This document shows positions 10,805 through 22,174 of a DNA stretch of 64,000 bases, one piece after another (position 1 is the first letter of the stretch; each line of letters begins with the position of its first letter). Position numbers and translations under genes: made by a program. The notes under the pieces were generated by a model. The model was given only the letters and a program-made list of their open reading frames with translations, did no database searches and was not told where the DNA came from. This stretch comes from Lithobates sylvaticus (lineage: Eukaryota; Chordata; Amphibia; Anura; Ranidae): assembly GCA_028564925.1 (NCBI GenBank), contig CM053030.1, positions 403,759,603-403,823,602 of the forward strand, read 5' to 3'.

Positions 10805-11238
10805 GCTTGTCAAATTGGCATTTGGCCACATCCAGTCCAGCCTACTGCTTTCTGGATTGGCAGCAATGCTTTGGTTGCTGAAACCCCGTCACTGTAGGCT
10901 GCAGTTTCTAGAAGGGGGAGAGTTTAATGCTCAAACAAAGGAAGATTTTTCTCAGTCATACAGGAGCCTTTAGCCTTTAGATTTACTTTAATACAATGCA
11001 CATAAACACACACATTCCATACTTTAATATATTGCTGTAAGGTACTGCATAGGACTGCAAAGATCTGAGAGGCCCTTATAGTTATATATTTTTTTAAATC
11101 CCGACTATGAGTTAACAAGCTTCCAGAAATCAGTTGCATTTATTTGTGCATGATGTGCTATCTGCAGTCTATCCATATTACAGAATTAGCCTGTAATACA
11201 AATATTTGTTTTCTTACCCATTTTTCATCTAGTTTCAG
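10805..11238. other. Unique-looking sequence, nothing recognised
   Basis: No repeat ends or coding frames were recognised. It lies directly upstream of a possible exon and would be intron if that call is right. The last 20 bases are pyrimidine-rich. Confidence 0.4.
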
Positions 11239-11419
11239 GATCACTATGAAAAATCTAGCATGAGCAGTAGCAGCAGCAGCAGTGGAATAGCAAGCTGCAA
11301 GAGTGACTTTTCCGAGAGCACCATCATCCCCCTGGGTCTTCTACAGCCACACAGCTCCGATAAGGAATCAGATGTGTTCTTCCCAAATCAAAGCTATTCC
11401 ATGGACAATGCTGCTAAAG
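11239..11419 (+). CDS. Possible host exon, serine-rich, unrecognised
   Basis: A 181-bp open segment preceded by a pyrimidine-rich stretch ending in TTTCAG and followed by AAAG|GTGACA, a fair match to a splice donor. Read in phase 0 from the acceptor it gives DHYEKSS, a run of seven serines after a methionine, then GIASCKSDFSESTIIPLG and on to NAAK, leaving one base over (end phase 1). The frame stays open across the whole segment. Codon use and composition look protein-like compared with the AT-rich flanks, and no transposon family was recognised. The poly-serine run is AGC/AGT-based and could also come from a trinucleotide repeat. I do not recognise the gene. A phosphorylated, disordered cytoplasmic segment would fit, but that is a guess. 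Confidence 0.4.
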
Positions 11420-11756
11420 GTGACACTTGCAGAGATACACAGTACATGTAAATATATGCTGACTCCAGGACCATTTTAAGGGACCACTGCTGCTCTAGAC
11501 ACTTTTTAACAATTGTGTTATTTTATACAGGCTTAACAATTTCACACAAAAAGTTTGGCTTTAAATTGACTTTATTTAAAATATAACAATTAAGGCCACA
11601 GTGCCCTTTATATAATAAGCTTAATGGGCTTATTAACATTTTGAAGAGAAAGGGAAATTAATTCAAAAGACTTAAATAATAAGTTCACCTTGCTAAAAAA
11701 ATAATAAATGCAGAGTTTTTGTAGGTTAAAAAAAAATGTGCATTATTATTTTTTTA
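11420..11756. other. AT-rich sequence after the possible exon
   Basis: AT-rich, with A runs and T runs. No feature was recognised. Confidence 0.4.
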
Positions 11757-11870
11757 TTTATTAGGAGGCTGTACCTGAGATCAGCAAATCGCAGGTACAA
11801 TCTCAGACTCCTGCAGACTGTCTGTGTAGCTGTCTGCCCATACCTCGTACGGGCAAGGCAGTTATTGAAT

Positions 11871-12209
11871 AAATGTTATGATGTAAGGGGTGAGGAGGTA
11901 AAAAATCAAAAGCCTATACTACAACAGTTTAAATAGGAGATGGGACCAGAATATCAGGTGTGCTAAAGTCAACAGTATTGTGGATTGGTAAGGAAGGGAG
12001 CAGTTGTTCTACAACACAATCCGTACAAAGGGGGGGGGGACTGGGCTGTGACAAACGGGGGAGGGGAGGGATATGTAAGGGAATCTGGATGTTAGGCCCT
12101 GCGTGGCCAGTTGACTGGGTTGCTGTTACGTTAACACGACCCAGTGGTGATGTATGTTATGTTGTTTGTAGTGAAAAAACTCAATAAAAAGAAACTTTAA
12201 AAAAAAAAA
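11871..12209 (+). mobile_element. 5'-truncated LINE 3' end with poly(A) and target duplication
   Basis: A 339-bp insert flanked by GGCAGTTATTGAAT (11857-11870 and 12210-12223). It ends with CTCAATAAAAAGAAACTTT and an A tail, the usual look of an L1-type LINE 3' end. The interior has a G run near 12032-12041. It encodes nothing recognisable. It landed inside another repeat-like sequence (about 11758-12570) that ends in a TTTAAAG-type MITE border. Confidence 0.7.
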
Positions 12210-12223
12210 GGCAGTTATTGAAT

Positions 12224-12632
12224 GACAGGAAGAATCATTGAACCCCTAGAGTGCTCACCAGTGCCCAGGTAGTTCATTGGGAACCACAAGCTGTCGGCTG
12301 CAAAGGCTGTTGATACTTGTAGTTCATCCATTCACATACTGTAACTCTGTGGATGAAGAATGTAGTCATGTGGGCGGAGTCCCACACAGCTGCGTTCTTT
12401 TAAAATCGTGACAGCGCGGGGGGGGGGATACCCAGCCTGCTGTCACAATTAGAAGGGGGATCAGAGAGAGGCTGCAGGAGCGGGAGCATGTTACAAGTTC
12501 CATCCTCAAAAAAGGTGGAACATGGAACATGTTCCCAAAGGTGAACTTATCCTTTAAAGTTAACCTGTACTAAGAGCAGTATATAGGCTGCCACTGCCAA
12601 CTTCTTTCTGAAACTTTTAGAACATTGCTCCC
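12224..12632. repeat. Probable MITE remainder, unclassified
   Basis: Continuation of the sequence interrupted by the LINE tail. It has a G run near 12419-12428 and ends near 12540-12575 with GGTGAACTTATCCTTTAAAG, a border type repeated elsewhere in the window. The family was not identified. Confidence 0.35.
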
Positions 12633-13093
12633 NNNNNNNNNNNNNNNNNNNNNNNNNNNNNNNNNNNNNNNNNNNNNNNNNNNNNNNNNNNNNNNNNNNN
12701 NNNNNNNNNNNNNNNNNNNNNNNNNNNNNNNNNNNNNNNNNNNNNNNNNNNNNNNNNNNNNNNNNNNNNNNNNNNNNNNNNNNNNNNNNNNNNNNNNNNN
12801 NNNNNNNNNNNNNNNNNNNNNNNNNNNNNNNNNNNNNNNNNNNNNNNNNNNNNNNNNNNNNNNNNNNNNNNNNNNNNNNNNNNNNNNNNNNNNNNNNNNN
12901 NNNNNNNNNNNNNNNNNNNNNNNNNNNNNNNNNNNNNNNNNNNNNNNNNNNNNNNNNNNNNNNNNNNNNNNNNNNNNNNNNNNNNNNNNNNNNNNNNNNN
13001 NNNNNNNNNNNNNNNNNNNNNNNNNNNNNNNNNNNNNNNNNNNNNNNNNNNNNNNNNNNNNNNNNNNNNNNNNNNNNNNNNNNNNNNNNNNNN
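12633..13093. other. Assembly gap (461 N)
   Basis: A run of 461 N. The second gap in the window has exactly the same length. Any open frame crossing it is meaningless. Confidence 0.99.
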
Positions 13094-14567
13094 AGCAGGA
13101 GGAACTGGGAGACTAGTCAGGATAGAGGGAAAAAATTAATGCAGCAATGTACAGAGACATCCTTGATGAAAACCTGCTCCATAGCGCTCTGGACCTTTAG
13201 ACTGGGGCGAAGGTTCATCTTTCAACAGGACAACGACCCTAAGCACGAAGCCAAGATAACAAAGGAGTGGCTAGCTATGGGACAACTCTGTGAATGTCCT
13301 TGAGTGGCCCAGCCAGAGCCCAAACTTGAACCCAATTGAACATCTCTAGAGACATCTGAAAATGGCTGTGCGCTGACACTCCCCATCCAACCTAATGGAT
13401 CTTGAGAGGTCCTGCAAAGAAGAATGGAAGAAATTGCCCAAAAATAGGTGTGCCAAGTTTGTAGCATCATACTCTAAAAGACTTGAGGCTGTAATTGGTG
13501 CCAAAGGTGCTTCAACAAAGTATTGAGTAAAGGCTGTGAATACAAACTTCTTTCACATTGTCGTTATGGGGTATTGTTTGTAGAATTATGAGGAAAATAA
13601 TGAATTTAACCACCTCAATACAGTGCATTTTCACCCCCATTCATACCCAAGGCATTTTTCAGCTTTCAGCGCTGTCACACTTTGAATGACAATTGCGCGG
13701 TCATGCAACACTGTACTCAGATGAATTATAATTTTCCCCACAAATAGAGCTTTCTTTTGGTGGTATTTGATCACCTCTGCGGTTTTTATTTTTTGCGCTA
13801 TAAACAAAAGAAGAGTGACAAGTTTGAAAAAAACACAATATTTTTTTTTAAAACAAATTTTTTCCTCAGTTTAGGCCGATATGTATTCTTCTACATATTT
13901 TTGGTAAAGAAAAGCGTATGTTGATTGGTTTGCGCAAAAGGTATAGCGTCTACAAAATAGATGATAGATTTATAGCATTTTTATTATTATTTTTTTTTTT
14001 ACTCGTAATGACGGCGATCTGCGATTTTTATCGTGACTACGATATTCCGGCAGACATATCCGACACTTATGACACATTTTTGGGACCATTCACATTTATA
14101 CAGCGATCCATGCTATAAAATTGCATTGATTACTGTATAAATGTGACTGGCAGGGAAGGGGTTAACACTAGGGGGTGATTGAGGGGTTAATTATTTTCCT
14201 AGGGAGTGATTCTAACTGTAGGGGGAGGGGATTCACACCATCGGTCTCCTCTCCTCTGACAGGACGTGGATCCACACAGATCCATGGTCCTGCTGTGTTA
14301 CAGGGCAATCACGGGTGCCCGGCGGACATCGCGGCTGCCGGGCATGACCATCGAGTCCGCAGTGACACGGCAGGCACGCGCGATTGCCCTGGTGGGCCAA
14401 GAAGGCGAGCGCACCACATGACGCCCCCTCCCAGAATGAGAACTGCGCCGCCTGTCCGTCATATGACAGCCGGTGGGCGGCAAGCGGTTAATCCATTTTG
14501 GAATATGGCTGTAACATAACAAAATGTTGAAAAAGTGAAGCGATGTGAATACTTTCCGGATGCACTG
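13094..14567 (+). pseudogene. Tc1/mariner transposon 3' half, decayed, split by a MITE
   Basis: Starting at the gap edge, the DNA matches the C-terminal half of a common vertebrate Tc1 transposase in conceptual reading ([10 protein letters not shown]; a degraded DNDPKH block near 13230; NLNPIEHL near 13325-13350), with several stops and frame changes. The transposase part ends near 13530 at a stop after STKY. The 3' untranslated part is interrupted by a TTAA-type MITE (13610-14487). It resumes with GGCTGTAACATAACAAAATG and ends at the Tc1 terminal repeat GAATACTTTCCGGATGCACTG (14567), followed by TA. The 5' half is missing or lies in the gap. Non-functional. Confidence 0.8.
13610..14487. mobile_element. 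TTAA-type MITE inserted in the Tc1 relic
   Basis: An 878-bp element bounded by TTAA on both sides (13606-13609 and 14488-14491). It begins CCACCTCAATACAG and ends GGCGGCAAGCGG, a diverged form of the family ends. It shares the internal AAAGAAAGCTCTATTTGTGG-type block (here inverted), the TTTTTGCGCTATAAAC block and a GC-rich core near 14300-14470. It has no coding capacity. It is younger than the Tc1 it interrupts. Confidence 0.75.
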
Positions 14568-14763
14568 TATGCCTTCTTCTATTTTTTGTTTTACAGATAT
14601 GCTATTTTTTTTTTTTTAACACTAATCATTTGACCTTAAATGCTAGTACCTCTTAGTAGAGCATTCAACCACATTTTTTCTGACAAAATAAACACTACTA
14701 AATATACCCTATCACATTGTAAATCTTCAATTTTTGAGTCTAGTTTCTCTTCAAAATAACGTA

Positions 14764-15096
14764 GAAGAAATTGTAGGCTTAGCGTGGACTACACATGTGT
14801 AAAGGGGAATTTATATTATATGCCACATCCTATAATCGAGAAAAGTGAGAAAAAGGATCCCCTATGGGTTGGACTTTTAAGGCATAAAGATTTTTAACCC
14901 CAGATTGAGAACTAAGTAGTGTAAATTGAAAAACGTTTATTACAAAAAATTGATATATAGAATATTGACATACATAAAAATATATATAAACGTAAAAAAG
15001 AATTGGAATGTTCAAACAGTACTAAATTTGCAAGGTACAAAGTATGAATGTATTTCATGAAAATCCAACCCATAGGGGATCCTTTTTCTCTCTTTT
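14764..15096. mobile_element. Unclassified 333-bp insertion with target duplication and inverted repeat
   Basis: The insertion is bounded by a 15-bp direct repeat CTTCAAAATAACGTA (14749-14763 and 15097-15111). Inside is a perfect 27-bp inverted repeat (14847-14873 and 15064-15090) around GGATCCCCTATGGGTTGGA, separated by about 190 AT-rich bases. The long target duplication suggests retrotransposition. There is no poly(A) tail and no coding frame. The family was not recognised. Confidence 0.55.
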
Positions 15097-15539
15097 CTTC
15101 AAAATAACGTAAAGATAAACTTTAACTTAGCAAAGTAATACTATTATTTCATATTAATTATTGTCAGTCATTGTATACATTTCATCCTTTTTCCCCTTGA
15201 CTATTAAATGTGAAATATGTTTGTTATATTTTCATTTTTTAACATTTTGAAACATTTTTCCCACTATCGTAACCATTATTCTTCCTTTTATGGTTTACTG
15301 TATTCTATAAACTCCCATTTTACTCCTCTTCATTTATCACCCCAGATGTTTCTGAAAATGTACTCTTGTATAATTTATTGACACAGAATGCCATACTGCT
15401 CAGAGAAATCTTTTTATTTTTCTAACATTTTGTGCTTTTACAAGCCTGCGTTTAAAGCTGAACTCCAGCCAAACAGCTTTATACACAGAAAAAAACAGTT
15501 TATGAGATCAGTTTTACAGTACAATAAAATAAAAGTAAA

Positions 15540-16373
15540 ATTTTCATCTCATCTGGCCAGAGCACCTTCTTCCACATGTTTGCTGTGTCCCCCACATGGC
15601 TTCTCGCAAACTGCAAACGGGACTTCTTATGGCTTTCTTTCAACAATGGCTTTCTTCTTGTGACTCTTTCAAAAGGACTAGAATTGTGGAGTGCATGACT
15701 AATAGATGTCCTGTGGACAGATTCTCCCACTTGAGCTGTGGATTTCTGCAGCTCATCCAGAGTTACCATGGGCCTCTTGGCTGCTTCTTTGATTAATGTT
15801 CTCCTTGTCTGGCCTGTCAATTTAGGTGGACGGCCATGTCTTGGTAGGTTTGCAGTTGTGCCATACTCTTTTGATTTTCAGGTGATGGACTGAACAGTGG
15901 TCTGTGAGATGTTCAAAGCTTGGGATATTTTTTTTATAACCTAACCCTGCTTTAAACTTCTCCACAACTTTATCCCTGACCTGTCTGGTATGTTCCTTGG
16001 CCTTCATGATCCTGTTTGTTCAGTAAGGTTCTCTTACAAACCTATGAGGGCTTCACAGAACAGCTGTATTTATACTGAGATTAAATTACACACAGGTTGG
16101 CTCTATTTACTAATTAGGTAACTACTGAAGGCAATTGGTTCCACTAGATTTTAGTTAGGGGTATCAGAGTAAAGGGGGTTGAATACAAATGCACGCTACA
16201 ATTTTTAAGGAATTTATAAAAAACATTTATCATTGTCCTTCCACTTCATAATTATGTACCACTTTGTGTTGGTCTGTCACATAAAATCCCAATAAAATAC
16301 ATTTACGATTTTTGTTGTAACATGGCAAAATGTGGAAAAATTCAAGGGGTATAAATACTTTTTCAAGGCACTG
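15540..16373 (-). pseudogene. Tc1/mariner transposon 5' half, decayed
   Basis: Minus-strand copy of the 5' half of a Tc1 element. The terminal repeat begins at 16373 (reads CAGTGCCTTGAAAAAGTATT) with TA outside. The transposase start MKAKEHTRQVRDKVVEKFKAG lies at 16007. The N-terminal DNA-binding domain follows in broken frames, with GRPPKLTGQTRRTLIKEAAK-type sequence near 15790-15840 and a second helix-turn-helix region RRKPLLKESHKKSRLQFARS near 15600-15640. The match ends near 15540 at WPDEMKI, before most of the catalytic domain. It carries at least one frameshift and a 3' truncation. Non-functional. Confidence 0.8.
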
Positions 16374-16375
16374 TA

Positions 16376-16760
16376 CACTCAGATACATACATACATACAC
16401 ACTCAGATATACTGTATAAATATTTTAAGTTCATTACATACATATACACGCTCACATACATACTGTACACATACTGAGATACATACATACACACTCAGAT
16501 ATATACATATGCTCAGTTACATACATATATATACACAATCAGATACATGCATACACACATACACATTCTCATATATTTACACTCAATTACATACACACTC
16601 AGATACAGTATATACAAAAGCTCAGTTATATACATGCACAGGCACACTCAGATATACTTTATACACACACTGAGATATACACATGCACTCAAACACACAC
16701 ATACATGCATAAATACATTGCACACAACATACTATCAGATGAATACATACATATTTAGAC
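16376..16760. repeat. Degenerate CTCAGATACATACATACACA microsatellite
   Basis: About 380 bp of imperfect ACAT/ACAC repeats with a longer-order unit built on CTCAGATACATACATACACA. It begins directly next to the Tc1 end. Open frames across it are repeat translations. Confidence 0.85.
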
Positions 16761-17512
16761 TGGTAATGGGCAGCCAGCTTCTCTCCTCCCCTCTCTGTCC
16801 TGCTGTTCCCTCACTCACTGTCTGTGCAGCTCCTTCCTCTTTCCACTCAGCTACACTTACAACTCCTTTCCAATACATCAGTCTGCCAGCCTGAGCAGTC
16901 CTGAGAGGGCCCCAGTATCTGGAACTAGAAGCAAAGCATCAGAAACAGTGGCCAGGAGTTTCTGTATCCCTCCACAGAAAGTCCATTGCCAGTACAACTG
17001 TTTGCATCCAGGCAATTACAAATATGTGAAGACAGGTGAAATTCTGATACTTGTGGATGCCACATTCCAATTATGCTTTTATGGGGGTGCTATGGGGATG
17101 CTGGAAGTTTTTTTTTTACGGGTGCTTCAGCACATCCAAGCACCCACCCAGTGCCGCCCCTGCATTTATGGCAGAATCGTTAGGTATTGCTTAAATAAAA
17201 TGTGCAGATTTAAAAAATATTACAAATTTATTTTCGAATTACAATAAAATGTTTATATAAGTATTTAGTGACTGGGATTAATTGCCTTTTTATTGTTTCA
17301 AAAATGCTGTATGTATACTATATATACTAACCTTTGTTATTACATGCACAGTTAAGACAATTAGACCATTTAATTATTAAAAGTAAACAGACATGAAATG
17401 ACAGATGCTGAATCTTGATTTTTTTTTTTCATAGGATACTCCTACTCATGAGCAGCTAAGTGCCCTCTGAGGAAATGGTTGAAATGTTATCTACCCTGTA
17501 AAAGAATGGAAT
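16761..17512. other. Unclassified sequence, possible repeat fragments
   Basis: The 16770-16900 part is pyrimidine-rich (CTCTCCTCCCCTCTCTG). Near 17080-17150 a short inverted pair around GGGTGCT...AGCACCC resembles a MITE end. Nothing could be assigned with confidence. Confidence 0.35.
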
Positions 17513-17663
17513 TAAATGTCCAATGATGGAGGCGTGGCCTAGCAAGTGAGCCGGATAGACACGTGAGACAGGAGCGAAATAGGAACAGCAGCAGCACAAA
17601 TCGACCATCCAAGGCTAAAACCACCGGTTCTGGCAGCGGGCACTGCTCGGGGACCCCACGATC

Positions 17664-17918
17664 ATGTCCGGAAAGCGGAGAAAGGATGGAAATCCCCAAA
17701 GTTTGATGGACTTATTTCTTCCAAACGGCAAAGCAGATGGGCAAGATGAAACAGAAGTAGACAATGAATGGCTCAAAGCAAAGTTGGCAGGCATGGAGGA
17801 CAGGTCCGGGAGGAACAATTTAAAAATTAGGGGATCCCTGAATCTGTGCAGCAACAGGATCTGGGCCTTTATACTGCTACTTTGTTTAAGTCCCTCATAC
17901 CAAGTCTCACAGACTTAG
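17664..17918 (+). pseudogene. L1 ORF1 N-terminal region
   Basis: Begins MSGKRRKDGNPQSLMDLFLP and reaches RSGRNNLKIRG, which corresponds to the RRNNLRIRGIPE-type motif at the start of the RNA-binding domain of L1/Tx1 ORF1 proteins. An acidic, coiled-coil-like segment (DETEVDNEWLKAKLAGMED) lies between, shorter than usual. The frame breaks after about residue 60. Sequence to about 18170 still looks like degraded ORF1 (DLDITIDRIYRLPKP-like in another frame). ORF1 would coat the LINE RNA. Non-functional. Confidence 0.65.
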
Positions 17919-18194
17919 ACATAACCATTGATAGGATTTATCGCCTGCCTAAGCCGTCCCACTTTCTAGACCAAGTACCTAGAGACGTAATACTCAGGCT
18001 GCATTTCTTTCATGTAAAATAAACAACTCATGAACACGATGAGAAAGCAAGAGCAGATTCCGTCACAGTATCAAAACCTACAATATTTTGCATAATAATA
18101 ATACACATCACATCAATGGTACCAAGTACCTGTGGACTAAGAATTGAAAGGGAGATGACATCCTCAATTTCAAAGCTTACCTCCTATAGCGACA

Positions 18195-21100
18195 ATGCCT
18201 ATTAACATAATCTCCATCAACGCTAAGGGGCTTAACCACCCAGTGAAACGCAAATCACTCTGGCAAGAAGCACTTTCATACCAGGGCTATATCCTCTGCG
18301 CTCAAGAGACCCATTTTTGTAGCCAAGCACCACCGAAATGTACCCATAAAAATGTTCCACATGTTTTCACTGCCAACGCAGATTCTAAAAGGCATGTTAA
18401 TAGCCATACAAAACTCTGTAGCATTTACCTTACATCTGCGAATCCGAGACCCTCTAGGTAGATACCTGATTCTGGTGTGCGTACTGAACTCTTCAATGTA
18501 CACCCTAGTGATTGCTTACTCCCCCAATAAGCACCAAGTACACCCATAAAGCGTTCATAAGGGGCATTTTTATATAAATGGGTGCAAGGGTAAAAAGAAA
18601 ATAAATGCACGATAGAACTAACAAAACAAATCTCAGAATTAGAAGCCCAGAAAAATATACACCCCAAATATGTCCCTAAAAGTGACACAACTTAGATCTG
18701 ACCTTAGAATTCACCTATTAGAAAACTTTGAAAAAACATCTAAGAGACTCAAAATGACTTATTACGTTAACGGGAATAAGGCAGGGAAACTTTTAGCACA
18801 GAATCTTCAAGGTCATAGGTACAAATCTAGAATACCATTCCTAATCCATCCATCTACCAAACAAAAAGAATATCACCCACAAAAGATTGCAGACGATTCA
18901 CCCACAAAAGATTGCAGTTGCTTTTAGCCACTATTACGGATCCCTTTACAACTTAAAAGTTCAACCCACCTCTGACGCAATAAATTAATTTTTAGGGAAG
19001 TTATCCATACCGAAACTAACCCCACACCAGCTCCAATCTCTTAATCAACCATTTACTGTAGCAGAGGCACAAAAAAAAACATATATTCCCTACCTATGAA
19101 TAAATCACCGGGACCCGACGGATTTTGTGGTGAATACTACAAAGAATTTAAGACCTTATTGTCCCCTTACTTAATTCAAGTGTTTGGATCAGCAGCTGCC
19201 TCTGCCTCTGCCTCTTTCGCACCAGAAATGCTAGAAGCTTTAGTTGTGGCCTTGCCAAAGCCATGGAAAGAGCCCACCTCCCATTCAAACTTCAGACTTT
19301 ACTAAACATTGATCTAAAACTATATGCCAAACTTATAGCACTACGCCTTGTTAATATTTTGCCTACCCTTATCCACCCCGACCAGACAGGCTTCACAAAA
19401 CATAGACAAGCTTCAGATGCGACTAGGCGCATGAGTAATATCTTTCATATGGCAAAAATACACCAAAGGCTTTCTCTGCACCTGGCATTGGACGCAGAGA
19501 AGGCCTTTGACCACATACATTGGCTATATTTAGCCAAGGTATTAGATTTATTTGGATTTGAGGGTTCTATCCTTTCTGCCATTATGGCTCTGTACTCTAA
19601 ACCGTCCGCCAAAGTCTATATGTCTGGTACTATCTCAACGCCATTCACCATATCTAATGGTACAAGGCAAGGATGCCCTTTGTCCCCCCTAACTTTATAT
19701 TAGAAGTCACCCAAATATAAAGGGTTTTCCTGTAGGCAATGATACCCATTCACTTAGTCTATTTGCAGACGACATTATCATGATAATGACAGAGGTGGAC
19801 ACGTCCCTGGAAGTGGCACACGAGGTCTTAAGCTTGTTTAACAGAATCTCGTATTACAAAGCTAATGAAAATAAATCACATGTATTAGGTTTGGGAATAT
19901 ACACCATCACCAGCAATAGGCTCAAATCACAATTTCCGTACAAGTGGACTACGGAAGGGATAAAATATCTAGGAATAACACTGACAGCAGATACTAACAG
20001 TATAGTAGAGGCAAACTACACTCCTTTTTTACTAAAATTAACCACTTCAATACCCGCCCATAGTCATATGACGCCCACAAGGTGGATCTACCATCCTGGG
20101 TGGGCGTCATATGACGTCCTCGGGTTCCCGGCCGCCTGGGGGGCGCGCGCGCGCCGCCGGCGGCGCGCGCGCGCGCCCGCGGCATCGCTCGGGACCCGGT
20201 GCGAGTGCCCGGCGGCCGCGATGTCCGCCGGGCACCCGCGATTGCCCGTTAAAACAACGGGACCGGGCGGGACCGTGGGGCGGTGTGTGTAAACACACAG
20301 CTCCACGTCCTGTCAGCGGGGAGGAGACCGATCATGTGATCCCAGTACAGAGGATCACATGATCGGTCTCCTCCCCTTAAGTCCCCTCCCCCTACAGTTA
20401 GAATCACTCCTATTAGGGACACACATTAACCCCTCCAGCGCCCTCTAGTGTTAACCCCTTCCCTGACAGTCACATTTACACAGTAATCATTGCAATTTTA
20501 TAGCAACGATCGCTGTGTAAATGTGAATGGTTCCAAAAATGTGTCAAAAGTGTCCGAAGTGTCCGCCGCAATGTCGCAGTCACGAAAAAAAAATCGCAAA
20601 TCGCCGCCATTACTAGTAAAAAAAAAAAAATAAATTCAATAAATCTATCCCCTATTTTGTAGACGCTATAACTTTTGCGCAAACCGATCAATATACGCTT
20701 ATTGCGATTTTTTTTACTAAAAATATGTAGAAGAATACGTATCGGCCTAAACTGAGGAAAAAAATTGTTTTTTTAAAAAAAAATGGGATATTTATTATAG
20801 CAAAAAGTAAAAAATATTGTGTTTTTTTTTCAAAATTGTCGCTCTTCTTTTGTTTATAGCGCAAAAAATAAAAACCGCAGGGGCGATCAAATACCACCAA
20901 AAGAAAGCTCTATTTGTGGGAAAAAAAGGACGTCAATTTTGTTTGGGTGTAACGTCGCACGACCGCGCAATTGTTAGTTAAAGCGACGCAGTGCCGAATC
21001 GCAAAAAGTGCTCTGGTAAGGAAGGGTGTTTAAAAGCCCTGTATTGAAGCGGTTAAACCAGAAACTTCAAACCATAACTAAAACAGAATCAACATGGTCT

Positions 21101-22174
21101 GGTCGTCTTGCAGCCTTCTCGATGATGCTACTTCCCCAATTCATTTATATTTTCAGGACCCTTCCTATACCAGTCCCAGATGGTTTCTTTGCCAGAGCAC
21201 AGTCCATGGTAAATGAATTTCTTTGGCAGGGAAAGAAAGCTAAATGCGCATTTCACAAACTGATTAAATCCAGAATGGCAGGCGGGGTGGGGCATGTTTT
21301 GCTGAAGGACTACTATCTTGCAGCAATTTTAGCCAAGATAAAACATTGGGTTCCTGGAAACCATATTTCAAGGTGGCAGGAATTGGAATCATTTCAATCC
21401 CCTAATCATAGATTATATGACCTGATATTAACCAGCGGATTTATGCCACACTCCCCCTCCAAAGTTTCGTCTACAATGGAAGCCTCCATTCATACATGGA
21501 AGTAACTCCTAAACACTCCTATGACTGATACACCTTTGAAATCTATTCCCCTTCCTATCATCAGCCTACAAATAATGATACCAAACCTAAATATTCGACA
21601 CTGGGAATCCAAAGGCCTTACAACAACTGAGGACCTATATATAGGCCCTACTATAAAGACTTTTAGAGCAATTCAGCTTGATTATAACCTAGAGTCCAAA
21701 GAGTAATATGCATATCTACAAATCTCACACTTATTGACCTCCATAAGAGATACCAACACAAATATTTTGTGGAAGGTTTATCTATATTTCACAAATCCTA
21801 CTACCTTCATCAAAGGCATTTCCCTATTTTACAGTCTCCTGCACCAGAAATCAATATTAATCAAGACTCCCTCTATGAGGACTTGGGAAATTTATTTCAA
21901 TACATCATACACCCTAGAACAAGCAATATCGTCCATATACAAAGCCATCAGAAGTGTTAACATATGGGAATTATACGAAAAGATACTCTTGAGATGGTAC
22001 TTAACCCCTACATGGTTAGCAGGCTTTAACCCTTATATATCTCCATTATGCTGGAGACAGTGCGGCCAGAGAGGCTCCATAACACACATATTTTGGTCAT
22101 GTCAACGATTGAGAAAATTATTGGACCGATATTTTTCGCCTCATAGATATTACCAAATACCCATGTTCTGCTAA
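18195..22174 (+). pseudogene. L1 ORF2 (endonuclease and reverse transcriptase), broken
   Basis: The endonuclease start MPINIISINAKGLNHPVKR at 18195 and CAQETHF near 18290 match the apurinic-like endonuclease of L1. After a degraded stretch, the reverse transcriptase appears: NKSPGPDGFCGEYYK near 19100, DQTGFTKHRQASD near 19380, LALDAEKAFDHIHW near 19480, GTRQGCPLSPL near 19660 and the catalytic FADDIIMI near 19763. The MITE at 20042-21052 interrupts the thumb region. The frame resumes with GRLAAFSMMLLPQFIYIFRT near 21100-21160. The C-terminal cysteine motif CWRQCGQRGSITHIFWSC lies near 22045-22105. At least five stops or frameshifts break the frame. Confidence 0.85.
20042..21052. mobile_element. 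TTAA-type MITE inserted in L1 ORF2
   Basis: A 1011-bp element bounded by TTAA (20038-20041 and 21053-21056). Ends are CCACTTCAATAC and GTATTGAAGCGG, inverted with one mismatch in 12. It has a very GC-rich core (20110-20280) with CpG-rich, near-palindromic GCGCGCGCGCCGCCGGCGGC-type sequence. It shares family blocks with the copies at 952, 13610 and 51129. It has no protein. It is the best defined copy of the family here. Confidence 0.85.

Noticed and set aside
12625-13116. Open frame across the first N run
   Set aside because: It consists almost entirely of N and cannot be translated.
16332-16894. Overlapping 113- and 115-codon frames rich in HTYTH
   Set aside because: They are translations of the ACAT/ACAC microsatellite.
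20111-20362. Arginine- and alanine-rich frames in several phases
   Set aside because: They fall in the CpG-rich MITE core and are open on both strands only because of composition.
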